Assembly: GCA_025929535.1 (NCBI GenBank)
Contig: JAICLZ010000006.1
Location: forward strand, 1-64,000
Reading direction: 5' to 3'
DNA from: Gemmatimonadaceae bacterium
Lineage (GTDB): Bacteria; Gemmatimonadota; Gemmatimonadetes; Gemmatimonadales; Gemmatimonadaceae
DNA length: 64,000 nt
Shown: one piece after another, positions 46,885-55,883 of the stretch
Position numbering within the stretch: position 1 is the first letter of the stretch
Layout of the letters: each line of letters starts with the position of its first letter
Translations under genes and position numbers: made by a program
The notes under the pieces: model-generated
Seen by the model: only the letters and a program-made list of their open reading frames with translations
What the model was told of the DNA's origin: nothing
The model's database searches: none

Positions 46885-47724
46885 ATGCACGTCGGTCACA
46901 CAATCAGGCGCGCGATCACCTGTTGCCTCGCTGCCGTGGTGCTCGTGCCGTCGCCGCACAGCGAGCTGGGCACCATCATCCCGCTCCGCGTGTGCGCCGA
47001 TCCGAACAATCTTCCCTTCTCGAACGATCGTCGCGAGGGATTCGAAAATCGCATCGCGGAGCTGCTCGCGCACGACATGGGAACGACGGTGCAGTTCAGC
47101 TGGCGGCCGCAGATGCGCGGATTCGTTCGCAAGGGTCTCAAGGCGGGCGCCTGCGACGTGTACATGGGCGTGCCCGCCGGATTCGGCCCGCTGCTCACGA
47201 CGAAACCCTACTATCGCTCGACCTACGTGATCGTGTACCGCACCAGGAGTCGCGTGCACGTGCGCTCGCTGGACGACAGTGCGCTGCACTCACTCAAGGT
47301 GGGGGTACACATGATCGGCGACGATTACCAGAACACGCCGCCCGCGCAGGCGCTCGCCGCACGCGGCATCGTAAACAACGTGCGCGGCTATCCGATCGTC
47401 GGCGATCTGTCGAAGCCGAATCCGCAGGCGGAAATTCTCCGGGCGCTCGAGCGTGGCGAAATCGACGTCGCGATCGTGTGGGGACCCTTCGCCGGCTATT
47501 TCGCGAAGCGCTCTCCCACGCCGCTCACCATCGTGCCGGTGACACCCACGCGCGATCGGTACGGGCAGACCTTCGCGTTCGACATCGCGATGGGGGTGGG
47601 GCGCAGCGACACCGCACTCGCGCGCACGCTGGACTCTCTGCTCGTGCGCGAGCGCCCTGCGATCCACAGGATTTTATCCGAATACGGCGTGCCGCTCGAC
47701 TCCGCACGGCAGACGAGCAGATGA
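46885..47724 (+). CDS. XoxJ/MxaJ-like periplasmic binding protein (quinoprotein dehydrogenase-associated)
   Basis: A 279-residue exported protein (signal RAITCCLAAVVLVPSPHS), ATG 46885 with GGAG 7 bases upstream. The start of the mature part, PLRVCADPNNLPFSNDRREGFENRIAELLA, and GACDVYMGVPAGFGPLLTTKPYYRSTYV are characteristic of the type 3 solute-binding-like proteins found beside PQQ alcohol dehydrogenases (MxaJ, XoxJ), which help mature the methanol dehydrogenase. No xoxF, xoxG or PQQ gene is in the window, so its partner must be elsewhere. The two Cys of family members are present. Confidence 0.88.
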   Translation: MHVGHTIRRAITCCLAAVVLVPSPHSELGTIIPLRVCADPNNLPFSNDRREGFENRIAELLAHDMGTTVQFSWRPQMRGFVRKGLKAGACDVYMGVPAGFGPLLTTKPYYRSTYVIVYRTRSRVHVRSLDDSALHSLKVGVHMIGDDYQNTPPAQALAARGIVNNVRGYPIVGDLSKPNPQAEILRALERGEIDVAIVWGPFAGYFAKRSPTPLTIVPVTPTRDRYGQTFAFDIAMGVGRSDTALARTLDSLLVRERPAIHRILSEYGVPLDSARQTSR

Positions 47725-47738
47725 GCGGCGAGTGAGCG

Positions 47739-49394
47739 CTACAACATGGCCGTGCGTCCGTACGTGGGTGCATGTCGTGCGTTCGCGGCCTGCTCGAACG
47801 CATACGCAAGGCGAATCAGCTTCGCCTCGGTCCACGCACGACCGAAGAACGAGATGCCCACGGGAAGTCCGAATGCGTATCCCGCGGGCACCGTGATCGC
47901 CGGATACCCCGCCTCCGCGGCAGGCGACGAGCTTCCGCCGCTGTCCGCGTCGCCGTTCACGAGATCGATCAGCCATGCCGGTCCGTTCGTCGGCGCCACG
48001 AGCGCATCCAGCTCGTGCGCGTTCATGATCGCATCGATTCCGCGCGCGCGCGTGTTCTGCCGCGACTTCGCGAGCGCCTTCGTGTACTTCGCATCCGTGA
48101 GCGGACCGCGCTTCTGCGCCTGCTCGAAGATCTCCTGCCCGAAGTACGGCATCTCCGTACTCTTGTGCGCCTCGTTGAACGCGATGAGATCGGTGAGCGT
48201 GCGCATCTTCGATCCCGCGCCGAGCGCCGCGAGATACTCGTTGATCCCCGCCTTGAACTCGTACAGCAGCACCTCGAGCTCGGCCTCGCCCACATCGCCC
48301 ATCTTTTCGATCGGCACCGGATCCACGATCACCGCGCCTTTCTCGCGCATGACATCGAGAGCGTGCTGCGTGATCGAGTCCGCTGACGTGCTGTAGCCGA
48401 AGTACTGCTCGCGCGGTACACCGATGCGCATGCCGTGCAGCGCATTGGCGTCGAGGCCCGTGGCATAGTCGGCCTTGCGCTTGGCGCCGGACACCATCGT
48501 CGCTCGGTCGCGCGGATCCGCGCCCGCGATCGCGCCCAGGAGAATCGCGGCGTCGGTGACGGTGCGCGCGATGGGGCCGGCAGTGTCCTGCGTGCGCGAG
48601 ATCGGAATGATCACGCTGCGACTCACGAGCCCCACGGTGGGCTTGATGCCCACCAGCGAGCACGTTGCGGATGGGCTCACGATCGAGCCGTTCGTTTCGG
48701 AGCCGATGGCCGCGGCGCAGAAGCTCGACGCGACAGCGGCCGCCGAGCCCGAGCTCGAGCCGGAGGGCGTGCGATCGAGCGCGTACGGGTTGCGGCACTG
48801 TCCTCCGCGCCCGCTCCAGCCGCTCGATGCGTGCGTGCTGCGAAAGTTCGCCCACTCGCTGAGATTCGTTTTGCCGAGGATCACCGCTCCCGCCGCTCGC
48901 AGCCGCTCGACCAGGAACGCATCGCGCGGAGGACGCGCGCCCACCAGCGCGAGCGAGCCCGCGGTGGTCTCCATCTTGTCGGCCGTTCCGACGTTGTCCT
49001 TGATGAGAATGGGAATGCCGTGCAGCGGGCCGCGGATCCTGCCGCTCTTTCGCTCTGCATCCATCGCGTCGGCTATCGAGAGTGCGTCCGGGTTGAGCTC
49101 GATCACCGCGCGCAGCTCCTTGTCCATCTCGGCGATGCGCGTGCGATAGGCCTCCACCATCGCCCGCGAGGACATCACGCCGCTGCGCATCGCCTCCTGC
49201 AGTTGCGTGATGGACTTCTCCTCCACCGGGCCGCCAGCGTTTCGGATGCCCGCGGCTTGCTCACCGGATCGGGGGCTCGAGCGCTCGTGCAGCTCCAGCA
49301 GCGGATTGGCGCCCGTGGTCATCAGCGCGCCGGCGGCGAGCGATGTCGTCATGAACGTGCGGCGGCTGATCGACTGCGATTCGTCGTTCGTCAT
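47739..49394 (-). CDS. Amidase signature family hydrolase, exported (Tat-like)
   Basis: A 551-residue enzyme with a twin-arginine-type signal (SRRTFMTTSLAAGALMTTG). The amidase Ser-cis-Ser-Lys triad is visible: Lys in ILIKDNVGT and the serines in TPSGSSSGSAAAVA with TNGSIVSPS. Members of this subgroup hydrolyse peptide amides or cyclic amides outside the cytoplasm. The gene converges on the XoxJ-like gene with 14 bases between the stops. Its start overlaps none of its neighbours; DedA is divergent 67 bases away. Confidence 0.9.
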   Translation of the reverse strand: MTNDESQSISRRTFMTTSLAAGALMTTGANPLLELHERSSPRSGEQAAGIRNAGGPVEEKSITQLQEAMRSGVMSSRAMVEAYRTRIAEMDKELRAVIELNPDALSIADAMDAERKSGRIRGPLHGIPILIKDNVGTADKMETTAGSLALVGARPPRDAFLVERLRAAGAVILGKTNLSEWANFRSTHASSGWSGRGGQCRNPYALDRTPSGSSSGSAAAVASSFCAAAIGSETNGSIVSPSATCSLVGIKPTVGLVSRSVIIPISRTQDTAGPIARTVTDAAILLGAIAGADPRDRATMVSGAKRKADYATGLDANALHGMRIGVPREQYFGYSTSADSITQHALDVMREKGAVIVDPVPIEKMGDVGEAELEVLLYEFKAGINEYLAALGAGSKMRTLTDLIAFNEAHKSTEMPYFGQEIFEQAQKRGPLTDAKYTKALAKSRQNTRARGIDAIMNAHELDALVAPTNGPAWLIDLVNGDADSGGSSSPAAEAGYPAITVPAGYAFGLPVGISFFGRAWTEAKLIRLAYAFEQAANARHAPTYGRTAML

Positions 49395-49461
49395 GGAATG
49401 CGGATTCGGGAATGAAGAGCGCTGAGGGACGTGGGGCCTCGCCTTTGCACAGCCACTTCGA

Positions 49462-50079
49462 ATGATCAAATGGATCGTTGGACTCGTGACGTCAATGGGG
49501 ATTTACGGCGTTGCGCTGCTGATGGCCATTGAGAACGTGGTGTTGCCGCTCCCCTCGGAGCTCATCATGACGCTCGGCGGTTTCGCGGCGTCGCGCGGCC
49601 GGATGTCCTTCGCGGGTGTCATCATCGCCGGTACCATCGGCTCCGTACTCGGCGCACTGCCGCTCTACTACCTCGCACGCACGGTAGGCGAAGAGAAGTT
49701 GAAGCACTGGGTCACGAAGCATGGCCGATGGCTGTTCCTTCGCCCAGGGGATCTGCAACGGCCGAAGCGATGGTTCGCGAAGCATGGCAGCCTCGCCGTC
49801 ATCGTCGGACAGCTCATCCCGGGAGTGCGTGGACTGATCTCGCTTCCCGCAGGCTACGCGAAGATGAACGTGTTCCTCTTTCTCCTCTGCAACTTCATCG
49901 GTACGGTGGTCTGGTGTGCCGTGCTGGCATCCATCGGCCGGCAGCTCGGAGTGCACTTCACGGTCGTGCACGAGTATCTCGGGCCGGTCGGCTGGGGCGT
50001 GCTCGCCGGCCTGCTCATCTGGGGAGGTATCGTGCTCTGGAGGCGGCGAAAAGGGAAGAAGGGCGGGGCGAAGCGCTGA
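49462..50079 (+). CDS. DedA-family membrane protein
   Basis: A 205-residue integral membrane protein. DedA/SNARE-associated features: IENVVLPLPSELIMTLGGFAA, the Gly-rich GTIGSVLGALPLYYLAR, and GQLIPGVRGLISLPAGYAKM, with a basic C-terminal tail (RRRKGKKGGAKR). The family moves or flips undecaprenyl phosphate or phospholipids and supports membrane potential and envelope integrity. It is convergent with the aldo/keto reductase. Confidence 0.9.
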   Translation: MIKWIVGLVTSMGIYGVALLMAIENVVLPLPSELIMTLGGFAASRGRMSFAGVIIAGTIGSVLGALPLYYLARTVGEEKLKHWVTKHGRWLFLRPGDLQRPKRWFAKHGSLAVIVGQLIPGVRGLISLPAGYAKMNVFLFLLCNFIGTVVWCAVLASIGRQLGVHFTVVHEYLGPVGWGVLAGLLIWGGIVLWRRRKGKKGGAKR

Positions 50080-50081
50080 CC

Positions 50082-50951
50082 TCAGGAGGTGAGCGACAGC
50101 TCCCGGCGATCGTCCTGCGTGAGCTCGATGCCGGCAGCCGCGATGTTCTCCTCGAGATGCGTCACCCGCGAGGTTCCCGGAATGGGGAGCATCACCGGCG
50201 AATGCGCGAGCAGCGCCGCGATCGCGATCTGGTTGGGCGTCGCGGCATGCCGCCGCGCGACGTTCTCGAGCGCCACGGTGGCATCCCGATGGTTGCCGCC
50301 GAGCGGCGCCCAGGGCAGAAATGGTATGCCAAGCGCCTCGCATTCGGCGAGCACCGCCTCCGATGCCCGATCGCCGAGGTTGTAGCGATTCTGCACCGAG
50401 ACGACGCGCACGATGCCGCGCGCCTCCGTGAGCTGCGCCACCGAAAAGTTGCTGACCCCGATGTGCCGGATCTTGCCCTCGCGCTGCATCTCGGCCAGCG
50501 TGCCGATCGCCTCGGCGAGCGTTACTGTCGGGTCGCCCATGTTGTGCAGCTGATAGACATCGATCCGGTCGAGCTTCAGCCGCCTCAGGCTCCCGTCGAG
50601 CGCCTCCCGCAAATGCCGGGGCTGCAGATTGGGCGTCCATCGGTTCGGGCCGGAGCGCACGTATCCGCCCTTCGTGGCGATCACGAGCCCCGGCTTGTAG
50701 GGCCACAGCGTTTCGCCGATGAGCCGCTCGGACACCTCCGGCCCGTACGAGTCCGCCGTGTCGATCAGATCGACATCCAGCTCAACCGCCCGCTGGAGCA
50801 CGCGCTTGGCCTCGGCGCGATCCCTCGGCTCGCCCCAGATCCCCTCGCCGGTGATGCGCATCGCACCAAAGCCGAGCCGGTTGACGGTGAGATCACCGAT
50901 GGTCACGGTGCCGGCGTTCGCGGCACTGAGGGTTTTCTGGCGTGTGCTCAT
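50082..50951 (-). CDS. Aldo/keto reductase
   Basis: A 289-residue NADPH-dependent reductase. The catalytic tetrad appears as DTADSYG (Asp, Tyr), IATKGGY (Lys) and YQLHNMG (His); the cofactor end reads LPIPGTSRVTHLEENIAA. Substrate not predictable. A TGGTATGCCA at 50322-50331 inside the coding sequence is regarded as chance. Confidence 0.92.
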   Translation of the reverse strand: MSTRQKTLSAANAGTVTIGDLTVNRLGFGAMRITGEGIWGEPRDRAEAKRVLQRAVELDVDLIDTADSYGPEVSERLIGETLWPYKPGLVIATKGGYVRSGPNRWTPNLQPRHLREALDGSLRRLKLDRIDVYQLHNMGDPTVTLAEAIGTLAEMQREGKIRHIGVSNFSVAQLTEARGIVRVVSVQNRYNLGDRASEAVLAECEALGIPFLPWAPLGGNHRDATVALENVARRHAATPNQIAIAALLAHSPVMLPIPGTSRVTHLEENIAAAGIELTQDDRRELSLTS

Positions 50952-51090
50952 CGCTCTGCTCCGAAGAAGACTCTGGTGACCAGATAGACGCAGCACGCTC
51001 CGTTCCCGCCATTATGACGGACGCGGAAAATCGAAACTAAACGAGCTTCTCCCGTGTATAGAGATATGACGACAAACAGGGGAGGACAGC

Positions 51091-51321
51091 ATGCCGCGTT
51101 ATGAGTTTTCCATCGGCAGCTCCGACGTTCGGCGAAAGGGTGCCGTCGAAAGCGATTCGTTCAAGGATGCGCTTGACGTGATCGCGGTGCAGGCCGATGC
51201 CGAGACCGGCGATCTGCTCGAGATCGGTGTCCGCGGATTTCCGCCGGCAAAGTTCCAGTACGTATTTTCGCTGGACGAAGGTACGCAGGTGTGGCGCGCG
51301 GCCTATCAGCGCGCGGCCTGA
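51091..51321 (+). CDS. Small conserved-looking protein (76 aa), function unknown
   Basis: A 76-residue soluble protein with a good ribosome-binding site (GGGGAGG a few bases before ATG 51091). Sequence features: YEFSIGSSDVRRKGAVESDSFKDALDVIAVQ, ETGDLLEIGVRGFPPAKFQYVFS and VWRAAYQRAA, consistent with a compact alpha/beta protein. No family recognised. It stands alone between the aldo/keto reductase and the ATP-grasp gene. Confidence 0.75.
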   Translation: MPRYEFSIGSSDVRRKGAVESDSFKDALDVIAVQADAETGDLLEIGVRGFPPAKFQYVFSLDEGTQVWRAAYQRAA

Positions 51322-51343
51322 ACGTCCCCCGGCGGTCGAGTCC

Positions 51344-52390
51344 TCAGCCGACCGCCGAGAGGGGACGCGCTCCCATTCCCAATCGCACGATTCGCTGCAG
51401 TAGCTCCGGGTATTCCACCCCGTCGTAGCGCGCAGCAGAGGCGAACTCCTCGCTCTCGCAGATGTCCGGATTCGGATTCGCATCCAGAAAATAGAGATCT
51501 CCGCTGGCGTCCAGCCGGTAGTCGATGCGCGCGTACCCCGACAGCTCGAGCACGCGATAGATCCGCTTGCTCATCCATCCCAGCTGTGCGGCCAGAGCCC
51601 TGGACAATCCCTCGGCAGCGCGGATGCGCACGCCTTTCTTCGCCTGGTACTCGAGGTCGTGCTTCACCTTCGCCGTGGCGATCAGCGGCTCGTTCGCGCT
51701 CTGATCGTCGATCACGAGCTCCCATGCCGGAAATGAGCGCAGCCGCGAATTGCCCACCACGCCGACGTAGAGCTCCCGTCCGGGGATGAACTGTTCGGCG
51801 ATCGCATCGGTGCCCACACGCTCGTGGATGAACTCCACGCGCTCGCGGAGCTCGTCATCATCGTTCACGAGCGAGGCGCGCGCAATGCCGATCGAGGCAT
51901 GCTCGGTGAGGCTCTTCACGAAGAGCGGGAAGGCGAGCTCCGCGGGGCGCCGCACCTTGCGCCCGAGTGGAAAGACCTCGAACAGCGGCACCGGAACGTG
52001 ATGATAGGCGAGCAGCTTCTTCGAGAGCGCCTTGCCGCGCGAGAGCACGAGCCCACGCGGATTGCATCCGGTGTACGGCACGCCCAGGAGCTCGAGAAAG
52101 GCCACGATGTTGTGATCGAAGGTGGCGTTCCACTGGAATTCCTCGAGCAGATTGAACACGACGTGCGGCTCCAGCTCGCTCACCGCGTCGCGAATGGGCT
52201 GGAGATCGTCCTGCACGCCGAGCGTCTGCACCTCGTGGCCGAGTTCGCGCAGGCCGCGCACGACATCGAACTCCGCACGCCACGCGAGCGCTTCCTGCTG
52301 CGTGTGCCCGTCCAGCGTGTCGGGCGGCACGTGGTCGGGATGCGTGAGCGCGATCACGCGCAGCGTGTTCCGGCGCCCGGCGCGCTTCAC
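51344..52390 (-). CDS. ATP-grasp ligase of the D-Ala-D-Ala ligase type
   Basis: A 348-residue ATP-grasp enzyme from GTG 52390. The pattern VFNLLEEFQWNATFDHNIVAFLELLGVPYTGCNPRGLVLSRGK, FVKSLTEHASIGI, AEQFIPGRELYVGVVGN and the metal-binding YARIDYRLDASGDLYFLDANPNPD fit the D-alanine-D-alanine ligase superfamily (quoted in parts). It is not a classic Ddl: the N-terminal domain is divergent, and no mur genes flank it. Likely a dipeptide or amino acid ligase. The start lies 7 bases after the stop of the zinc metallopeptidase gene, so both form an operon. Confidence 0.85.
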   Translation of the reverse strand: MKRAGRRNTLRVIALTHPDHVPPDTLDGHTQQEALAWRAEFDVVRGLRELGHEVQTLGVQDDLQPIRDAVSELEPHVVFNLLEEFQWNATFDHNIVAFLELLGVPYTGCNPRGLVLSRGKALSKKLLAYHHVPVPLFEVFPLGRKVRRPAELAFPLFVKSLTEHASIGIARASLVNDDDELRERVEFIHERVGTDAIAEQFIPGRELYVGVVGNSRLRSFPAWELVIDDQSANEPLIATAKVKHDLEYQAKKGVRIRAAEGLSRALAAQLGWMSKRIYRVLELSGYARIDYRLDASGDLYFLDANPNPDICESEEFASAARYDGVEYPELLQRIVRLGMGARPLSAVG

Positions 52391-52397
52391 GGAGACG

Positions 52398-53150
52398 TCA
52401 CAGCGTGAGCCACTCTCGCGGCGCCGCGGCATGCGCGTGGCGGAGCGCGCGATAGTGCTCGCCGAGGGTGAGCGGCGACTGGGCGATCGACAGCGGCTGT
52501 GCCCGCGACGTGACCGGCGGCCGCACGTCGCGCAGCTCGTGCATCAGCGAATCAATGTACGTAAGCTTTGCGAGCGCGATGGGCCACCTGGCGTAGCGTG
52601 AGCGCCAGCGCGAGCCCGGTCGCAGCCACACGGCGAACGTCTCCGCGAAATCCTCATCGGGATGACTCTGCGCGTACCAGCCGGGAAGGTGCCGAACGAA
52701 TCGGGTGCTGCGGCGCCGCGGGCGATAGCGATCGGGATAGGGCGTGCTCGAGGTGCCGAAGTGCGCGCGCCACGAAGCCCGGCGATCGAGGCGGTGCGCG
52801 TGCTGGATCGCGTGCGCCGCCTCGTGCCGCATGATCGCCATGCACGATGCGCGCGTTCCACCTTCCACCGAATGCATCTGCGCACGTTCGAGTCGCATCA
52901 GCCGGGGGTGGGCGAGGTAGAAGGGAATCGCGAATCCGGGAATTCCGCGTGGCGAGAACCACTCTTCTGCCAACCACACGTGGGGACGCACTCTGAGCGA
53001 GCGATCTGCCAGCTCCCCGAGCAGCTGGCGATGGCAGCCCGCCACCCATGCGCTGGGCTCCGAGAGACGCAGCTCCCGAAAGCGCAGCGTGAGCAGCCGC
53101 TCGTCGCTCCACCGGGACCATGGGGCACGTTGGATTGGCCGGTGGGTCAT
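52398..53150 (-). CDS. Putative zinc metallopeptidase (HExxH type)
   Basis: A 250-residue cytoplasmic protein without signal peptide. The zinc motif is MRHEAAHAIQHAH (HExxH), and a third ligand is probable in HPDEDFAETFAVWL, resembling the gluzincin-like putative zinc-binding metallopeptidase group. A basic region (RYRPRRRSTRFVRHLP) lies between. Substrate unknown. First gene of the pair with the ATP-grasp ligase; it diverges from the antiporter gene, whose GTG start lies 53 bases away. Confidence 0.8.
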   Translation of the reverse strand: MTHRPIQRAPWSRWSDERLLTLRFRELRLSEPSAWVAGCHRQLLGELADRSLRVRPHVWLAEEWFSPRGIPGFAIPFYLAHPRLMRLERAQMHSVEGGTRASCMAIMRHEAAHAIQHAHRLDRRASWRAHFGTSSTPYPDRYRPRRRSTRFVRHLPGWYAQSHPDEDFAETFAVWLRPGSRWRSRYARWPIALAKLTYIDSLMHELRDVRPPVTSRAQPLSIAQSPLTLGEHYRALRHAHAAAPREWLTL

Positions 53151-53203
53151 GCCCACATTCAACGATCGAGCAGCGCGCGGCGCAACAGGCGAGGCGCTCC
53201 CGG

Positions 53204-54868
53204 GTGAGCCTGTTCGAGCTGTTGATGCTCCTGGTGGCCGTCGCCGGCGCACTCCGCATTCTCTCGCAGAAGTGGGGCGTTCCGCACCCATCGCTGCTCG
53301 TGCTCGGCGGGTTGCTGGTGGCGCTCACGCCCGGGTTGCCCCCTCCCAACGTGGATCCCGAGCTCCTGTTCGTGATCTTCGTTCCGCCGCTGCTCTACTG
53401 GAGCGCGCTCACGATCTCCCTGCGCGAGATGCGCACCTTTCTCGGACCGATCGTTCGGCTCGCGACCGGACTGGTGATCGTGACCATGGCCGCAGTCGCC
53501 GCGATCGTGCACCTCCTTGCGCCGCAGGTGGGATGGCCCGCGGCATTCGTGCTCGGTGCGATCGTGTCTCCTCCGGATCCGGTCGCGGCCACCGCGGTGC
53601 TCCGGCCGCTGGGCGCGCCGCGCGATGTGACGACGATTCTCGAAGGCGAGGGACTGATCAGCGATGCGACGGCACTCGTCGCATACCGGCTTGCGGTTGC
53701 GGCCGTGGTTGCGGGGAGCTTCTCGGTCTGGCACGCAGCGGGAAGCCTGCTGCTCACGGGCATCGGCGGCGCACTCGTGGGGCTGGCAGCCGGGTGGCTG
53801 ATCGCGTTGGTGCGAACACACATGGGTCACGTCGTGGTGGTCGAGAACGCGCTCTCGCTGCTCTCGCCCTACATCGCGTATCTGCCCGCGGACGCGCTGC
53901 ACGGCTCCGGCGTGCTCGCCGTGGTGACGATGGGCGTGTATCTGGGCATTCGTGGCCCGCGCGTCGTCCCACCCGCGACGAGGCTGCAGGCTGGTGCGAT
54001 GTGGTCGATGGTGACCTTCCTCCTCGAGAGCCTGATCTTCATGCTGGTGGGACTCGAGCTGCCGCGTGTGATGGAGGCGCTGCGCACGCATGCATTGAAG
54101 GAGCTGCTCACGACGGTGCTCGTGACGACGCTCGTGTGCATTCTCGTGCGCTTCGTGTGGGTGTTCATCTCGATCTACCTGGGCGGCGGCGGTGATGCTG
54201 CGCGAAGAGGGCCGCCATCCGCACGCTGGAAGAAGCCGTTCTTCATCGCGTGGTCCGGGCTGCGCGGTGCCGACTCGCTCGTGATCGCGCTCGCACTTCC
54301 GCTCGCGACGCGCGCGGGCACGGCGTTTCCGTCGCGCGATCTCATCATCTTCGTCACCTTCGGCGTGATCTTCGTCACGCTCGTGCTGCAGGGATTCAGC
54401 CTGGGGCCGCTGGCGCGCCACCTGGGGCTCGAGCGAGAGGACGCGGAGGCGCGCGAAGAGCGCCTGGTGCGCGTGGCGATGGCCGACGCTGCGCTCGACT
54501 CCCTGCATCGCATCGCACGCGACGAGAAGGTTCCCCGGGCGGTGGTGAGCGCGCTGCAGTCCGAATTCGCGCACCGGCGACGCTCGGCGGAGCGCACCCA
54601 CCTGCCGCACGGGAGCGATGGCTTCGATGCGGAGGCATATCGCACACTGCGCCGGCGGCTGCAGGGGGCCGAGCGCGCCGAGCTGTTGAAGCTCGCCGAG
54701 TCGGGGAAGATCGGTGGCGATGTCATGCGCCACGTGCAGCGCCAGCAGGACCTGCGGGATCTGCTGCTGACCTATGACGAAGAGGCTGGCAGCGTGTCGC
54801 ACGAGCATCTGGAGCCGGGCGATGATTACGTAGCGGAGCGGGAGGAGGACGCGAGCGAGTTGCCGTAG
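53204..54868 (+). CDS. CPA1-family Na+/H+ antiporter
   Basis: A 554-residue membrane protein with about 12 spans followed by a ~150-residue cytoplasmic tail. The transport core is seen in VPPLLYWSALTISL, SPPDPVAATAVL (the DPxxA motif), EGEGLISDATALV (the acidic motif) and GLRGADSLVIALALP. GTG 53204 opens directly into the first span. The charged tail (ERLVRVAMADAALDSLHR, LQGAERAELLKLAESGKIGG) is typical of NhaP-type regulatory domains. Likely exports sodium or potassium for protons. Confidence 0.9.
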   Translation: MSLFELLMLLVAVAGALRILSQKWGVPHPSLLVLGGLLVALTPGLPPPNVDPELLFVIFVPPLLYWSALTISLREMRTFLGPIVRLATGLVIVTMAAVAAIVHLLAPQVGWPAAFVLGAIVSPPDPVAATAVLRPLGAPRDVTTILEGEGLISDATALVAYRLAVAAVVAGSFSVWHAAGSLLLTGIGGALVGLAAGWLIALVRTHMGHVVVVENALSLLSPYIAYLPADALHGSGVLAVVTMGVYLGIRGPRVVPPATRLQAGAMWSMVTFLLESLIFMLVGLELPRVMEALRTHALKELLTTVLVTTLVCILVRFVWVFISIYLGGGGDAARRGPPSARWKKPFFIAWSGLRGADSLVIALALPLATRAGTAFPSRDLIIFVTFGVIFVTLVLQGFSLGPLARHLGLEREDAEAREERLVRVAMADAALDSLHRIARDEKVPRAVVSALQSEFAHRRRSAERTHLPHGSDGFDAEAYRTLRRRLQGAERAELLKLAESGKIGGDVMRHVQRQQDLRDLLLTYDEEAGSVSHEHLEPGDDYVAEREEDASELP

Positions 54869-54962
54869 CACAGGACGGGCGTCCAGTCGTTGCAACTCCC
54901 CCTCGGCGCACCATAGAATTCGGAAGCGCGCGAACAAGGTAATCGGCCCAGAGGCGTACCGG

Positions 54963-55763
54963 ATGGCAGACGAATCGAAGCCCCCGCATCAGAAGTGGTA
55001 CCACACGGCACCGGGATATCTCACGGCGACGGCAGCGCTCGTGGGATCGATCACGGCCGCAGTGACCGCCCTCAGTCAGCTGGGCGTCTTCCACTCGAAG
55101 CCGGAGACGCCGTCAGCGGCGGTCGCGCCCGCGGCTTCGAGCTCATCGCAGCGCGCCAGTGAGCCTGTTCGTCGCAATGGCTCGGAAACGCGCGTGGAAA
55201 CGCGTGCGCCCGCGCGAAGCGAGCCCGCGCCGCGAACGGGCGCTCGCACCCAGCCTTCCGCAGCGCCATCCTCGGCTCCCGCTTCTGCGCCCGCGCCCGC
55301 GCCGGTCACCGTACCACCCGCCACTGTTTCCACACCCGCGCCGGCGCCGGCGCCACCGCCGGCACCCGCTCCCGCTCCCGCTCCGAAGACGGGCAACATC
55401 GGTCCCGGCACGACGCTCGAGCTCGCGAGCGGATCGCGCGTGTGCAGCAACAGCAGCAGCGACGGCGACAAGTTCACCGCCACCACGGTGACACCCGTGA
55501 GTGGCAGCAACGGTGTCTCACTTCCGGTTGGCACCCAGGTGATTCTCAGCGTCGCGACCGAGAAGGCGCCGGTGTTCATCAGCGCCAAGGGAGTGTCGAT
55601 CGACGTCGCGGGAAAGACGGTGCCGATCAAGGGCGGCGCCACCGCGCACACGGAATTCAACGCGGCCCCGAGCACGAAGGGCATCGGGCTGGGCGCGTGC
55701 ATTCCCGAGGGCGGGCGAGTCTCGCTGCGGCTCACCGATGGTGTGACGATCACCCAGCCGTAG
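54963..55763 (+). CDS. Membrane-anchored protein with long Ala/Pro linker and C-terminal beta domain
   Basis: A 266-residue protein of unrecognised family. One N-terminal membrane span (YLTATAALVGSITAAVTALSQLGVF) is followed by ~80 residues rich in Ala and Pro (APAPAPVTVPPATV, APAPAPPPAPAPAPAP), likely an extended spacer through the envelope. The C-terminal ~115 residues are a compact beta domain (GTTLELASGSRVCSNSSSDGDKF, GTQVILSVATEKAPVFISAKG) with two Cys. The domain order resembles an anchored periplasmic structural protein. GAGG lies 8 bases before ATG. Confidence 0.75.
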   Translation: MADESKPPHQKWYHTAPGYLTATAALVGSITAAVTALSQLGVFHSKPETPSAAVAPAASSSSQRASEPVRRNGSETRVETRAPARSEPAPRTGARTQPSAAPSSAPASAPAPAPVTVPPATVSTPAPAPAPPPAPAPAPAPKTGNIGPGTTLELASGSRVCSNSSSDGDKFTATTVTPVSGSNGVSLPVGTQVILSVATEKAPVFISAKGVSIDVAGKTVPIKGGATAHTEFNAAPSTKGIGLGACIPEGGRVSLRLTDGVTITQP

Positions 55764-55883
55764 CTCGCAACCGGCTGCCCTGCAATAATTTACCGGTCTT
55801 CCCGCACGCCGTGGCGGCGCGCCCATCTTCCGCTCGCCACCGGGATGCGTAACATCGTGCATCCCATTTCATTGGAGCGAGAC

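Noticed and set aside
50322-50331. TGGTATGCCA, resembling the operator
   Set aside because: It is inside the aldo/keto reductase coding sequence, is isolated and far from the regulon cluster; chance is likely.
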